DNA of 12,503 bases, taken from assembly GCF_001280015.1 (NCBI RefSeq), contig NZ_LGDV01000259.1, forward strand, positions 1 through 12,503. The letters run 5' to 3'. The notes beneath the pieces are model-generated. The model was not told the origin of the DNA and searched no databases. It saw only the letters and a program-made list of their open reading frames with translations. Positions 6,133-12,503 of the stretch are shown here, in pieces. The first letter of the stretch is position 1. The number at the start of each line of letters is the position of its first letter. The translations under genes were made by a program, and so were the position numbers. Origin of the DNA: Streptomyces sp. MMG1121 (GTDB lineage Bacteria > Actinomycetota > Actinomycetes > Streptomycetales > Streptomycetaceae).

Positions 6133-7512
6133 ATGGTGAAGGAACGTGCGCGCATTCTGGTTGTCGGCGGCGGCTACGTCGGGATGTACACGGCCCTGCG
6201 TCTCCAGCGGAAGCTGAAGGGCGAGCTCAGGCGGGGGGAGATCGAGATCACCGTCGTCACGCCCGATCCCTACATGACCTATCAGCCGTTCCTCCCCGAA
6301 GCGGCCGCCGGTTCGATCTCCCCCCGCCATGTCGTCGTACCGCTGCGCCGTCTTCTGCACCGGTGCCATGTCGTCATCGGCGAGGTGACCTCCATCGACC
6401 ACGCGGTGCGCACCGCCGCCGTCACCACCCTCGCCACCACCGAGGAGGGCAAGGCGGCCGACTTCCTCGGCTACGACGAACTCGTCCTCGCGCCCGGCTC
6501 GGTCTCCCGCACGCTGCCCGTCCCCGGCCTGGCCGAGTACGGCATCGGCTTCAAGACCGTCGAAGAGGCCATCGGCCTGCGCAACCACGTCATCGAGCAG
6601 ATGGACATCGCCTCCTCCACCCGCGACCCCGCCCTCCGCGACGCCGCCCTGACCTTCGTCTTCGTCGGCGGCGGCTACGCGGGCGTCGAGGCACTCGCCG
6701 AACTGGAGGACATGGCCCGCTACGCCGCCCGCTACTACCACAACGTCCGTCCCGAGGACATGAAATGGATCCTCGTGGAAGCCTCCGACCGCATCCTCCC
6801 CGAGGTAGGCGCCGAGATGGGCCGCTACACCGTCACCCAGCTGCGCCGCCGCAACATCCAGGTCCTGCTGGAGACCCGCCTGGACTCCTGCGCCGACCGC
6901 GTCGCCGTCCTCAGCGACGGCCAGCGCTTCCCGACCCGTACGGTCGTATGGACCGCCGGCGTCAAACCGCACCCCCTGCTCGCCGCCACCGACCTGCCGC
7001 TGACCGGGCGCGGCCGGCTCAAGTGCACCGCCCACCTCACCGTCGACGGCACCGAACACGCCTGGGGGGCCGGCGACGCGGCGGCCGTACCCGACGTCAC
7101 CGCCGCCGAGCCCGACGCCGAGACCGCCCCCAACGCCCAGCACGCCGTCCGCCAGGCCCGCACCCTCGGCGACAACATCGCCCACGCGCTGCGCGGCGAG
7201 CCCCTGGAGACGTACGCGCACGCCTACGTCGGCTCGGTCGCCTCCCTGGGCCTGCACAAGGGCGTCGCCCAGGTCTACGGCCGCAAGCTGAAGGGCTACC
7301 CTGCCTGGTTCATGCACCGCGTCTACCACCTCAGCAGGGTGCCCACCCTCAACCGAAAGGCCCGCGTGCTGGCGGAATGGATCCTGGCCGGGCTCTTCAA
7401 ACGGGAGATCGTCTCCCTCGGTTCACTCGAACATCCCCGAGCGGAGTTCGAACTCGCGGCCGGTGGAAAGCCTCCCCACAGCCCCTCGGACGACCCGAAG
7501 GGGTCGTCCTGA
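6133..7512 (+). CDS. Type II NADH dehydrogenase-like NAD(P)/FAD-dependent oxidoreductase
   Basis: A flavoprotein of about 459 residues that probably passes electrons from NADH to quinone at the inner face of the membrane without pumping protons. Numbering from ATG 6133, the FAD-binding Rossmann motif VVGGGYVG lies at about 10-17. The conserved TVVTPDPYMTYQPFLPEAAAG segment comes after it. A second nucleotide-binding motif, FVGGGYAGVE, lies at about 177-186 for NAD(P)H. The C-terminal FAD motif WGAGDAA (about 311-317) and a PNAQHAVRQA helix follow. The C-terminal WFMHRVYHLSRVPTLNRKAR segment resembles the membrane-binding region of NDH-2 enzymes. ATG 6133 is chosen because it places the first motif at the usual distance from the N-terminus; GTG 6100 would add 11 basic residues. 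Neither start has a good ribosome site. A ferredoxin or other quinone reductase of the same superfamily cannot be fully excluded. Confidence 0.88.
   Translation: MVKERARILVVGGGYVGMYTALRLQRKLKGELRRGEIEITVVTPDPYMTYQPFLPEAAAGSISPRHVVVPLRRLLHRCHVVIGEVTSIDHAVRTAAVTTLATTEEGKAADFLGYDELVLAPGSVSRTLPVPGLAEYGIGFKTVEEAIGLRNHVIEQMDIASSTRDPALRDAALTFVFVGGGYAGVEALAELEDMARYAARYYHNVRPEDMKWILVEASDRILPEVGAEMGRYTVTQLRRRNIQVLLETRLDSCADRVAVLSDGQRFPTRTVVWTAGVKPHPLLAATDLPLTGRGRLKCTAHLTVDGTEHAWGAGDAAAVPDVTAAEPDAETAPNAQHAVRQARTLGDNIAHALRGEPLETYAHAYVGSVASLGLHKGVAQVYGRKLKGYPAWFMHRVYHLSRVPTLNRKARVLAEWILAGLFKREIVSLGSLEHPRAEFELAAGGKPPHSPSDDPKGSS
7488..7509 (+). terminator. Hairpin in the last codons of the NADH dehydrogenase-like gene
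   Basis: GGACGACCC (7488-7496) and GGGTCGTCC (7501-7509) form a perfect 9-bp stem closed by a GAAG loop. The stem ends immediately before the TGA stop codon. There is no T-run after it. It may act as a terminator or as an mRNA 3'-end stabiliser between this gene and the phosphatase gene 141 bp downstream. Confidence 0.45.
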
Positions 7513-7653
7513 CCGGACCCAGGAACTCCACGGCCCGCTCCGGCGTCTGACGGATGTCGCCGCGGCCCGCCCTCAGCAAGACCCAGCCAGACCGCCCCAC
7601 GTCCGCGGACGGGCCACCCGCCCGCCCACAGCACCCACGAGGCCTTCCCCACA

Positions 7654-9324
7654 GTGAACTTCACGCGCTGGAGCGCCCGGCTCCCCGGAACGCAGCGCCG
7701 CGCCGCCGCGCGGACCGAGACCCCGGTCTCCTCGGACCGGCGGGGAGAAGGCTCCGTGCCCGCGGCCCGCGCCGAGCGGCCGGCCGACGGCACACCCCCG
7801 GTCCCCGCCGTCGACGAACTGCCCACGCGCGACGTACTCGACCGCGTCCCCGCCCTCGTCGCGCTCGTGCACGGCCCGGACCACCGCATCGCCTACGTCA
7901 ACGACGCCTACACGACGGCCTTCGGCGTACGGCCGATGGGCGCGCCCGCGCGGGAGGCGCTCCCGGAACTGTCCGAACTGGGCCTGCTCCCGCTCCTCGA
8001 CCAGGTGCTGCGCAGCGGCAAACCCCGCACCCTGAAGTCCCGCAAGGCCGTCGACGGCCGGTCGTACACCTTCACCTGCACCCCCGTCGCCGAGGACGGC
8101 GACCGTGACGGCGGCGTGCTCGTCTTCGCCACCGACGTCACCGACCACGCCGAGGCCGCCGAGCGCCTGCGCGCCAGCGAACGCCGCCAGCGCGAGACCG
8201 CCGTCACCCTCCAGCGCTCGCTGCTCCCCCAGGAGCTGGAGCAGCCCGACGACCTGCGCATCGCCGCCACCTACCAGCCCGGCGGCACCGAGGCGGCGGT
8301 CGGCGGCGACTGGTACGACGTGATCACCCTCGGCGGCGGCCGCACCGCCCTCGTCATCGGCGACGTCATGGGCCGCGGTGTCCGCGCGGCGGCCGTCATG
8401 GGCCAGCTGCGCACCGCCGTCCGCGCCTACGCCCGCCTCGACCTGCCCCCGCACGAGGTCCTGCAACTGCTCGACGGCCTCGCCACCGAGATCGACGCCA
8501 ACCAGATCGCCACCTGCGTCTACGCCGTCCACGACCCCAACGAGGGCCGCCTGGTCTACGCCTCCGCCGGCCATCTGCCGATCCTGGTTCGCGACGAGAG
8601 CGGCACGGTCTCCCGCGCCGACGAGCCCACCGGCCCGCCACTTGGCACCGGCGGCTGGATCCACTCCTCCGGCTCCATCGCCCTCGGCCCCGGCGCCACC
8701 GCCGTCCTCTACACCGACGGCCTGGTCGAGCGCCGAGACGAGGACCTGGACGAGGGAATCGCGTCACTCGAGCGTGCCCTCGCGGGCGCCACGGGCACCC
8801 CCCAGGTCGTCTGCGACCGCCTGGTCCGCTCCGCCGGCGTCACCGCCGACCACGACGACGACGTGGCCGTCCTCGTCCTCCAGCACCCGTCCCGTACGGG
8901 CCCCGACGGCGACCTCTTCCGCAACGCCGCCCTGGAACTCCTCGGCGGCGTCGAAGCGGCCCCTCGCGCGCGTGCCTTCGCCTCCGGCGTCCTCACCAGC
9001 TGGCGCTTCCCCAGCGAACTGCACGACCTCGGCGTCCTCGCCACCAGCGAACTGGTCGCCAACTCCCTCCAGCACGGCACCCCGCCCATGCGGCTCAGAC
9101 TCCGCCGCACCGACCGCCGCCTCATCGTCGAGGTCACCGACGGCGACGACCACCTGCCCCGGCGCCGCCGCGCCGAACCGGCCGACGAGTCCGGACGCGG
9201 CATCGCGATCGTGGCGACCATCGCCTCGAACTGGGGGTCACGGAGAACGCCAGGCGGCGGCAAGGCAGTGTGGTGCGAGTTCGTCCTGCCGAAGGGCAAG
9301 GCCGAAAGAAAAGGACCGAGCTGA
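7654..9324 (+). CDS. PAS - SpoIIE-type PP2C phosphatase - HATPase (RsbW-like) signalling protein
   Basis: A 556-residue cytosolic signalling protein with three domains. An Ala/Arg/Pro-rich N-terminus precedes a PAS sensor domain (about 56-165; VPALVALVHGPDHRIAYVND). A helical linker (RLRASERRQRETAVTLQRSLLP) joins it to a PPM/SpoIIE phosphatase domain (about 180-410). The metal-binding aspartates sit in GGDWYD (D219, D222), IGDVMGRG (D237), YTDGLVE (D355) and DHDDDVAVL. A C-terminal HATPase_c domain of the anti-sigma kinase type (about 430-545) has the N-box ELVANSLQHG (E466, N470) and a GRGIAIV box. Such proteins dephosphorylate anti-sigma-factor antagonists, and the ATPase domain may phosphorylate antagonists or bind a sigma factor. 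The partners are not in this window. The GTG start is preceded by ACGAGG 11 nt upstream. The methyltransferase start lies 3 nt after its stop, so the two genes are probably co-translated. Confidence 0.92.
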   Translation: MNFTRWSARLPGTQRRAAARTETPVSSDRRGEGSVPAARAERPADGTPPVPAVDELPTRDVLDRVPALVALVHGPDHRIAYVNDAYTTAFGVRPMGAPAREALPELSELGLLPLLDQVLRSGKPRTLKSRKAVDGRSYTFTCTPVAEDGDRDGGVLVFATDVTDHAEAAERLRASERRQRETAVTLQRSLLPQELEQPDDLRIAATYQPGGTEAAVGGDWYDVITLGGGRTALVIGDVMGRGVRAAAVMGQLRTAVRAYARLDLPPHEVLQLLDGLATEIDANQIATCVYAVHDPNEGRLVYASAGHLPILVRDESGTVSRADEPTGPPLGTGGWIHSSGSIALGPGATAVLYTDGLVERRDEDLDEGIASLERALAGATGTPQVVCDRLVRSAGVTADHDDDVAVLVLQHPSRTGPDGDLFRNAALELLGGVEAAPRARAFASGVLTSWRFPSELHDLGVLATSELVANSLQHGTPPMRLRLRRTDRRLIVEVTDGDDHLPRRRRAEPADESGRGIAIVATIASNWGSRRTPGGGKAVWCEFVLPKGKAERKGPS

Positions 9325-9327
9325 CCC

Positions 9328-10137
9328 ATGGCAGACACAGACGCCCATGTCAGCAGCGAAGGCCCCGAGCGGTACGACACCTACAGCGCCCCGATCATGC
9401 GCCCGTTCGTCGCCGAGCTGCTGGACGCCGTGGACCTCGCCCCCGGATCCGCCGTCCTCGACCTCGCCTGCGGCACGGGCTACGCCGCCCACGCGGCTGC
9501 CGCCCTGGTCGGCCCCACCGGCCGGGTCTGCGGCGCCGACATCGACGCGGGCATGATCCGTGTCGCACGCGAACGCCACCCGCGCCTGTACCCCGACATC
9601 GACTTCACGGTGGCCCCCGCCGACCGCCTCCCCTACGACACCGCCACGTTCGGCGCCGTCGTCTGCCAGCAGGGCGCCCAGTTCTTCCCCGACCTCAACG
9701 CCACCCTCACCGAGACGGCCCGCGTCACCCGCCCCGGCGGCCGCTTCGCGGCGACCGTCTGGGCCCCCGTCGACCGCCAGCCCTACTTCCTCGCCCAGCA
9801 GCGGGCCATCGAGGAGTACGGCGGCCCCGAGGCACCCCGCACCTTCCTGCGCCCCTTCACCCGCACGGCCGAAAGCCTCACCACCGCCCTGGAGCACGTC
9901 GGCTACCACGACACCGCTCACCGCGAGGTCACCTTCGGCATCACCCTGCCCCCGCTGGCCGCTTACGCACCCGGCCACCTCGCGGCTCTATGGGGAGGCC
10001 TGATCACACAGGCCGGCGGCGAGAAAGCCCTCACCGAGGCCGGCCGACTGGTCCTGAACCAGCTGGCCGACCGCACCGCCCCCGACGGCACGGCAACGCT
10101 CCCCTTCACCGCGATCCTGATGACGGCGACCCGCTGA
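9328..10137 (+). CDS. Class I SAM-dependent methyltransferase
   Basis: A 269-residue cytosolic enzyme with a Rossmann-like SAM fold of the UbiE/methyltransferase-11 type. Motif I is VLDLACGTGYA (43-53). The acidic residue binding the SAM ribose follows in GADIDAGMI (69-77). Motif II is FGAVVCQQGAQFFPD (108-122) and motif III is ARVTRPGGRF (131-140). The substrate, whether a small molecule, quinone precursor or other acceptor, cannot be inferred. The ATG lies 3 nt after the phosphatase stop, with AAGGA 12 nt upstream overlapping the end of that gene. This points to translational coupling with the signalling gene, although a functional link between the two is not evident. Confidence 0.9.
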   Translation: MADTDAHVSSEGPERYDTYSAPIMRPFVAELLDAVDLAPGSAVLDLACGTGYAAHAAAALVGPTGRVCGADIDAGMIRVARERHPRLYPDIDFTVAPADRLPYDTATFGAVVCQQGAQFFPDLNATLTETARVTRPGGRFAATVWAPVDRQPYFLAQQRAIEEYGGPEAPRTFLRPFTRTAESLTTALEHVGYHDTAHREVTFGITLPPLAAYAPGHLAALWGGLITQAGGEKALTEAGRLVLNQLADRTAPDGTATLPFTAILMTATR

Positions 10138-10149
10138 CCCCGTACACGC

Positions 10150-10181
10150 CGACGGCCGCCACCCGAAGGCGACGGCCGTCG
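10150..10181. terminator. Bidirectional hairpin between methyltransferase and MFS genes
   Basis: CGACGGCC (10150-10157) pairs with GGCCGTCG (10174-10181). The inner GCC/GGC bases (10158-10160, 10168-10170) can extend the stem with a 3-nt bulge around the loop ACCCGAA. It lies in the 62-bp gap between two convergent genes, the expected place for a shared terminator. No T-run is present on either strand. Confidence 0.65.
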
Positions 10182-10199
10182 AGGACCACACGGGAAGGC

Positions 10200-11489
10200 T
10201 TACGCCTGCGCGGCCACCGGCTCCGCGGGCGCCCCGCCACGCGTGACCACCCGGCTGCTCCGCGCGAGCCACGGCCGGTCCTGTACGGCGGTGAGCCGCC
10301 GCCCGAGCCGCAGCGCCAGACCGGTGATCCCCAGCGAGAACAGCAGGAACGTCACGATGTACGGCGCGTGCAGCGAGGCACCCATGGGACCGCCCACCGC
10401 CGGGCCGATGGCCAGCGCCAGCTGCTTGACCAGCGCGAACGCCGAGTTGTACTGCCCGGCCAGGCCCTCCGGCGCCAGATCGGCGACCAGCGGCGCGACG
10501 GTCGGCGACAGCATCGCCTCACCCAGCCCGAACAGCGCGTACGTCGAGATGAACGCGGCCGTGGCCATCTCCTGGCTGCCATGTCCCAGCCCCGCGTACC
10601 CGGCGGCGACCCACGCCACGGCCCAGATCAGCCCGACCGCGGCGATCACCCGTGACCGCCGGCGCCGCTCGACGAACTTCAGGACGGCGAACTGGGCGAC
10701 CACGATCATCAGCGTGTTCGCGGCCAGGGCGGTCCCCAGCGCGGAAGTGGATATCCCGGCGGCCTCGACGCCGTACGCGCTCAGGCCCGACTCGAACTGG
10801 CCGTAGCAGGCGAAGAACAGCACGAAGCCCAGCGCGCACAGCTGCACCATCGCCCGGTTCCCGAGCAGCTGCTTCCAGCCGCCCTTGGCCGCCCCCGCAG
10901 GCACGCCCTCCACACGAGGCGAGCGCGGCATCCGCACGGTCGCCATGACCACGACCAGCAGCAGGAACATCGCCGCCTCGATCGCGAACAGCAGCGTGAA
11001 CGAGGACACGCGCGTGGTGTCGACGAGATGACCGCCGATGAGCCCGCCGACACCGAGCCCCAGGTTCTGCAGGAAGAACTGCATCGCGAACGCACGCGAG
11101 CGCGTGTCTGCCGCCGAGCAGTCCACGATCATCGTGGCCAGCGCCGGCTGCATCACGGCCTGCCCGGCCCCGAGAGCCGCGGCGGACACCAGTACGGCGG
11201 CGGCGCTGCCCGCGAGCCCCAGGCTCAGCGCACCCAGAGCGGCGGTCACCAGGGCTGCGAGCAGGACCGGCAGCGGGCCGCGCCGCACGATCGCCCGGCC
11301 GGCGAACGGCAGCACGATCAGCGCGGCCACGGCGAAGACGGCGAGCACGAGTCCCGCCGTCATGGCCCCCAGACCCCGCACCTGCGCCACATAGACGTAC
11401 AGGTAGGGGACCGTGAAGCCCAGCCCGAACGCGCTGAGTGCGTTGCCCACGTGGATCCGGCGCATCGCTGCGCCCCTCGCCCTGGTCAC
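10200..11489 (-). CDS. Major facilitator superfamily transporter, probable exporter
   Basis: An integral membrane protein of about 429 residues with roughly twelve hydrophobic segments separated by short loops, typical of a 12-helix MFS permease. A motif A-like loop (AGRAIVRRGPLPVLL) sits between helices 2 and 3. A Gly/Pro-rich LAIGPAVGGPMGA segment lies near the last helices, and a longer hydrophilic central loop (RMPRSPRVEGVPAGAAKGGWK) joins the two halves. MFS exporters of this kind move drugs or metabolites by proton antiport; the substrate cannot be read here. The divergent MarR gene suggests that export is induced by a ligand of that repressor. The GTG at 11489 is preferred because AGAGAGG lies about 5 nt upstream; an alternative GTG at 11504 would add 5 residues, and an ATG at 11465 would remove 8. 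The short C-terminal tail is Ala/Pro-rich. Confidence 0.9.
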   Translation of the reverse strand: MTRARGAAMRRIHVGNALSAFGLGFTVPYLYVYVAQVRGLGAMTAGLVLAVFAVAALIVLPFAGRAIVRRGPLPVLLAALVTAALGALSLGLAGSAAAVLVSAAALGAGQAVMQPALATMIVDCSAADTRSRAFAMQFFLQNLGLGVGGLIGGHLVDTTRVSSFTLLFAIEAAMFLLLVVVMATVRMPRSPRVEGVPAGAAKGGWKQLLGNRAMVQLCALGFVLFFACYGQFESGLSAYGVEAAGISTSALGTALAANTLMIVVAQFAVLKFVERRRRSRVIAAVGLIWAVAWVAAGYAGLGHGSQEMATAAFISTYALFGLGEAMLSPTVAPLVADLAPEGLAGQYNSAFALVKQLALAIGPAVGGPMGASLHAPYIVTFLLFSLGITGLALRLGRRLTAVQDRPWLARSSRVVTRGGAPAEPVAAQA

Positions 11490-11514
11490 GTTCACCTCTC
11501 TCACTAGTTAGACC

Positions 11515-11575
11515 TGAAGACTTCAAAGCTAAAGTTCGAAGCTAAAGACTACACACTCAAGGACTTCAAGGCAAA
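11515..11575. promoter_or_regulatory. Repeat-rich divergent control region between MFS and MarR genes
   Basis: The 110-bp gap between the divergent genes is AT-rich compared with the rest of the window. It holds a near-perfect 11-bp palindrome TGAAGACTTCA (11515-11525) and a 13-bp tandem repeat, TTCAAAGCTAAAG / TTCGAAGCTAAAG (11522-11534, 11535-11547), differing at one base. GACTTCAA is repeated at 11519-11526 and 11562-11569, and TCAAGG at 11557-11562 and 11566-11571. On the minus strand, TTGCCT (11570-11575) and TAGTCT (11546-11551), 18 bp apart, could serve as the transporter promoter. The arrangement fits MarR operators overlapping both promoters. Confidence 0.55.
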
Positions 11576-11593
11576 GGAGTTGCGTGCGATACT
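11565..11593 (+). promoter_or_regulatory. Candidate promoter for a leaderless MarR transcript
   Basis: TGCGATACT includes a possible extended -10 (GATACT, 11588-11593) ending 6 bp before the MarR ATG at 11600. TTCAAG (11565-11570), a weak -35, lies 17 bp upstream. Transcription would start at or next to the ATG. This would explain why the only Shine-Dalgarno-like sequence, AAAGGAG (11573-11579), is about 20 nt from the ATG and so badly placed. Confidence 0.4.
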
Positions 11594-11599
11594 GCGGCC

Positions 11600-12148
11600 A
11601 TGGCCGACACCCCCGGCGTCACAGAGCCGACACTCGACGAACAGATCGCTGCCTACCAGCGCGAGTTCCAGGACCTCGACCCCCAGGTCGAGAAGATCGT
11701 GTCGGCGCTGTCCCGGCTCAACCGCCGGATGAACGTCGCCTACGGCCGCCAGACCGCCGACCTCGGCATCAGCAACGCGGAGTGGGAGGTCCTCAAGGCC
11801 CTCGTCCTCTCCGGCGGCCCGTACCGCATGGGCCCCAGCGACCTCGCCAAGCGCCTCGGCCTCACGCCGGCCGCGATGACCCACCGGATCGACCGCATGG
11901 TCGCCGAGGGTCTGGTCACCCGGGAGAGGGACGAGACCAACCGCGTTCGAGTGATCGTCGAGCTGACCCCCGAGGGCCGGGAGAAGTGGCTGGAGGCGAT
12001 GCGTCTCGCCACCGTCTTCGAGGAGGACCTGCTCCAGGACCTCACTCCCGCGGAGCGCGCGGTGCTCGGAGAGGTCCTCACCCGGCTCCTGCGCAGGGTG
12101 GAGCACGCGCAGCCGGACGCCGGCGGCCGCCTCAGCGACCTGGACTGA
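11600..12148 (+). CDS. MarR-family transcriptional regulator
   Basis: A 182-residue winged-helix regulator. The N-terminal helices (QVEKIVSALSRLNRRMNVAYG) form the dimer interface. The HTH lies at about 76-105, with GPSDLAKRLGLTPAAMTHRI followed by DRMVAEGLVTRERDE. The wing is at about 108-127 (TNRVRVIVELTPEGRE), with the Asp-x-x-Asn-Arg pattern typical of MarR wings. Long C-terminal helices complete the dimer. MarR proteins normally repress a neighbouring exporter or stress gene and release DNA on binding a small molecule or on oxidation; no conserved Cys pair is visible. The adjacent divergent MFS gene is the likely target. Translation starts at ATG 11600 because no in-frame start fits the upstream AAAGGAG. 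It is the last protein gene before an rRNA operon leader. Confidence 0.92.
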   Translation: MADTPGVTEPTLDEQIAAYQREFQDLDPQVEKIVSALSRLNRRMNVAYGRQTADLGISNAEWEVLKALVLSGGPYRMGPSDLAKRLGLTPAAMTHRIDRMVAEGLVTRERDETNRVRVIVELTPEGREKWLEAMRLATVFEEDLLQDLTPAERAVLGEVLTRLLRRVEHAQPDAGGRLSDLD

Positions 12149-12191
12149 CACGCCACGTCGAGGCAGCGGAAAAGATCTTGACAGGACAGGG

Positions 12192-12220
12192 TTGACACCC
12201 CCCTGACGGTTCCGTACAGT
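12192..12220 (+). promoter_or_regulatory. Strong housekeeping promoter upstream of the rRNA operon
   Basis: TTGACA (12192-12197), a perfect -35, and TACAGT (12215-12220) are separated by the optimal 17 bp. A second TTGACA (12178-12183) lies 14 bp upstream but has no -10 at the right distance. It is the best promoter match in the window and lies 44 bp after the MarR stop. It probably drives the downstream rRNA operon, since Streptomyces rrn operons have several tandem promoters. Confidence 0.75.
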
Positions 12221-12266
12221 TCTCCGAGTTGCCACCGAGCCGTAACGGTTCTCCGGCAGCACCTCA

Positions 12267-12282
12267 GCCGCTTTCGAGCGGC
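12267..12282. other. Short hairpin between rRNA operon promoters
   Basis: GCCGCT and AGCGGC form a perfect 6-bp stem around TTCG. It lies in the stretch transcribed from the upstream rRNA promoter. It may be a leader RNA structure or a weak terminator; its role is not determined. Confidence 0.35.
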
Positions 12283-12368
12283 ACCCCCTCACACCATCAG
12301 CACGATCTCCCATCAGGGTTGATTTCGGCGTGCCCGAATTCAATTCGAATGGAAGCCCGGCGGCCCGA

Positions 12369-12398
12369 TTGGGAATCGCCGAGTGGATCCGCTAAGGT
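12369..12398 (+). promoter_or_regulatory. Second rRNA operon promoter
   Basis: TTGGGA (12369-12374) and TAAGGT (12393-12398) are separated by 18 bp. Transcription would begin near the GAGACGTCGG segment, where the recognisable rRNA leader starts. The position, directly in front of the conserved leader, fits the proximal promoter of a multi-promoter Streptomyces rrn operon. The AT-rich stretch GAATTCAATTCGAAT (12336-12350) just upstream is a possible activator-type element. Confidence 0.6.
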
Positions 12399-12503
12399 TT
12401 GAGACGTCGGAACGGCCCAACGGCCGGGAAGACAAACCCCGCTGACTGGGGGTCAGACGCCGAAAGGATCTGATAGAGTCGGAACCGCCGGAAAGGGAAA
12501 CGC
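12399..12503 (+). ncRNA. 5' precursor leader of an rRNA operon (partial; 16S lies beyond the window)
   Basis: From about 12399 to the right edge the sequence loses coding character. I recognise it as the external transcribed leader of Streptomyces rRNA operons. Landmarks are GAGACGTCGGAACGG, then GGGGGTCAGACGCCGAAAGG, then GATCTGATAGAGTCGGAACC. Small stems include CGGCC/GGCCG (12413-12426) and CTGAC/GTCAG (12442-12456). GTCGGAAC occurs twice (12406-12413 and 12478-12485). The 16S gene should begin a few hundred bases downstream. The leader is removed by RNase processing during ribosome maturation. Which rrn copy this is cannot be told from the window. Confidence 0.82.

Noticed and set aside
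5904..7550. 548-residue plus-strand frame overlapping the NADH dehydrogenase-like gene
   Set aside because: Arg/Pro-rich with no domain; the correct frame shows both nucleotide-binding motifs.
12149..12503. Small protein gene at the right edge
   Set aside because: Frames are short, codon bias is lost and the sequence matches a rRNA operon promoter and leader region instead.

Overview
The window looks like chromosomal DNA of a Streptomyces or close relative. GC content is very high, third codon positions are almost all G or C, GTG starts are common, and the gene families are typical of that group: a large AfsR/SARP-type regulator, a PAS-SpoIIE-HATPase protein, a sigma factor with a carbohydrate-binding tail, and a Streptomyces-style rRNA operon leader. 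No transposase, CRISPR array, tRNA or phage gene was found.

Layout, left to right. (1) The window opens inside a large plus-strand AfsR/SARP-like ATPase regulator (1-2809). (2) Its 3' end overlaps by 14 bp the end of a convergent gene (2796-4664, minus). That gene encodes one polypeptide with an ECF-like sigma factor, an anti-sigma-type zinc motif, a transmembrane helix, a Pro/Thr stalk and an NPCBM carbohydrate-binding domain. (3) A strong hairpin (4831-4870) separates it from a minus-strand TetR-family regulator (4911-5753), whose ligand-binding half contains a 10 x 9-bp minisatellite. (4) A divergent intergenic region of about 380 bp leads to a plus-strand group: a type II NADH dehydrogenase-like flavoprotein (6133-7512), a PAS/PP2C phosphatase/HATPase signalling protein (7654-9324), and a class I SAM methyltransferase (9328-10137) that starts 3 nt after the phosphatase stop. 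(5) A hairpin separates this group from a convergent MFS transporter (10200-11489, minus). The transporter is divergent from a MarR regulator (11600-12148, plus) across a 110-bp repeat-rich control region. (6) The last ~355 bp hold no protein gene. They carry good housekeeping promoters and the start of the precursor leader of an rRNA operon, whose 16S gene should lie just beyond the right edge.

Functional reading. At least five of the eight protein genes are regulatory: SARP-like ATPase, membrane-linked sigma factor, TetR, PP2C/anti-sigma-type switch protein and MarR. The MarR/MFS pair is a classic regulator-exporter module. TetR and the NADH dehydrogenase share a divergent promoter region, so local control is possible but not shown. 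The most unusual item is the single-chain sigma/anti-sigma/sensor protein, which appears to combine an extracellular glycan-binding domain and a transcription factor in one molecule.
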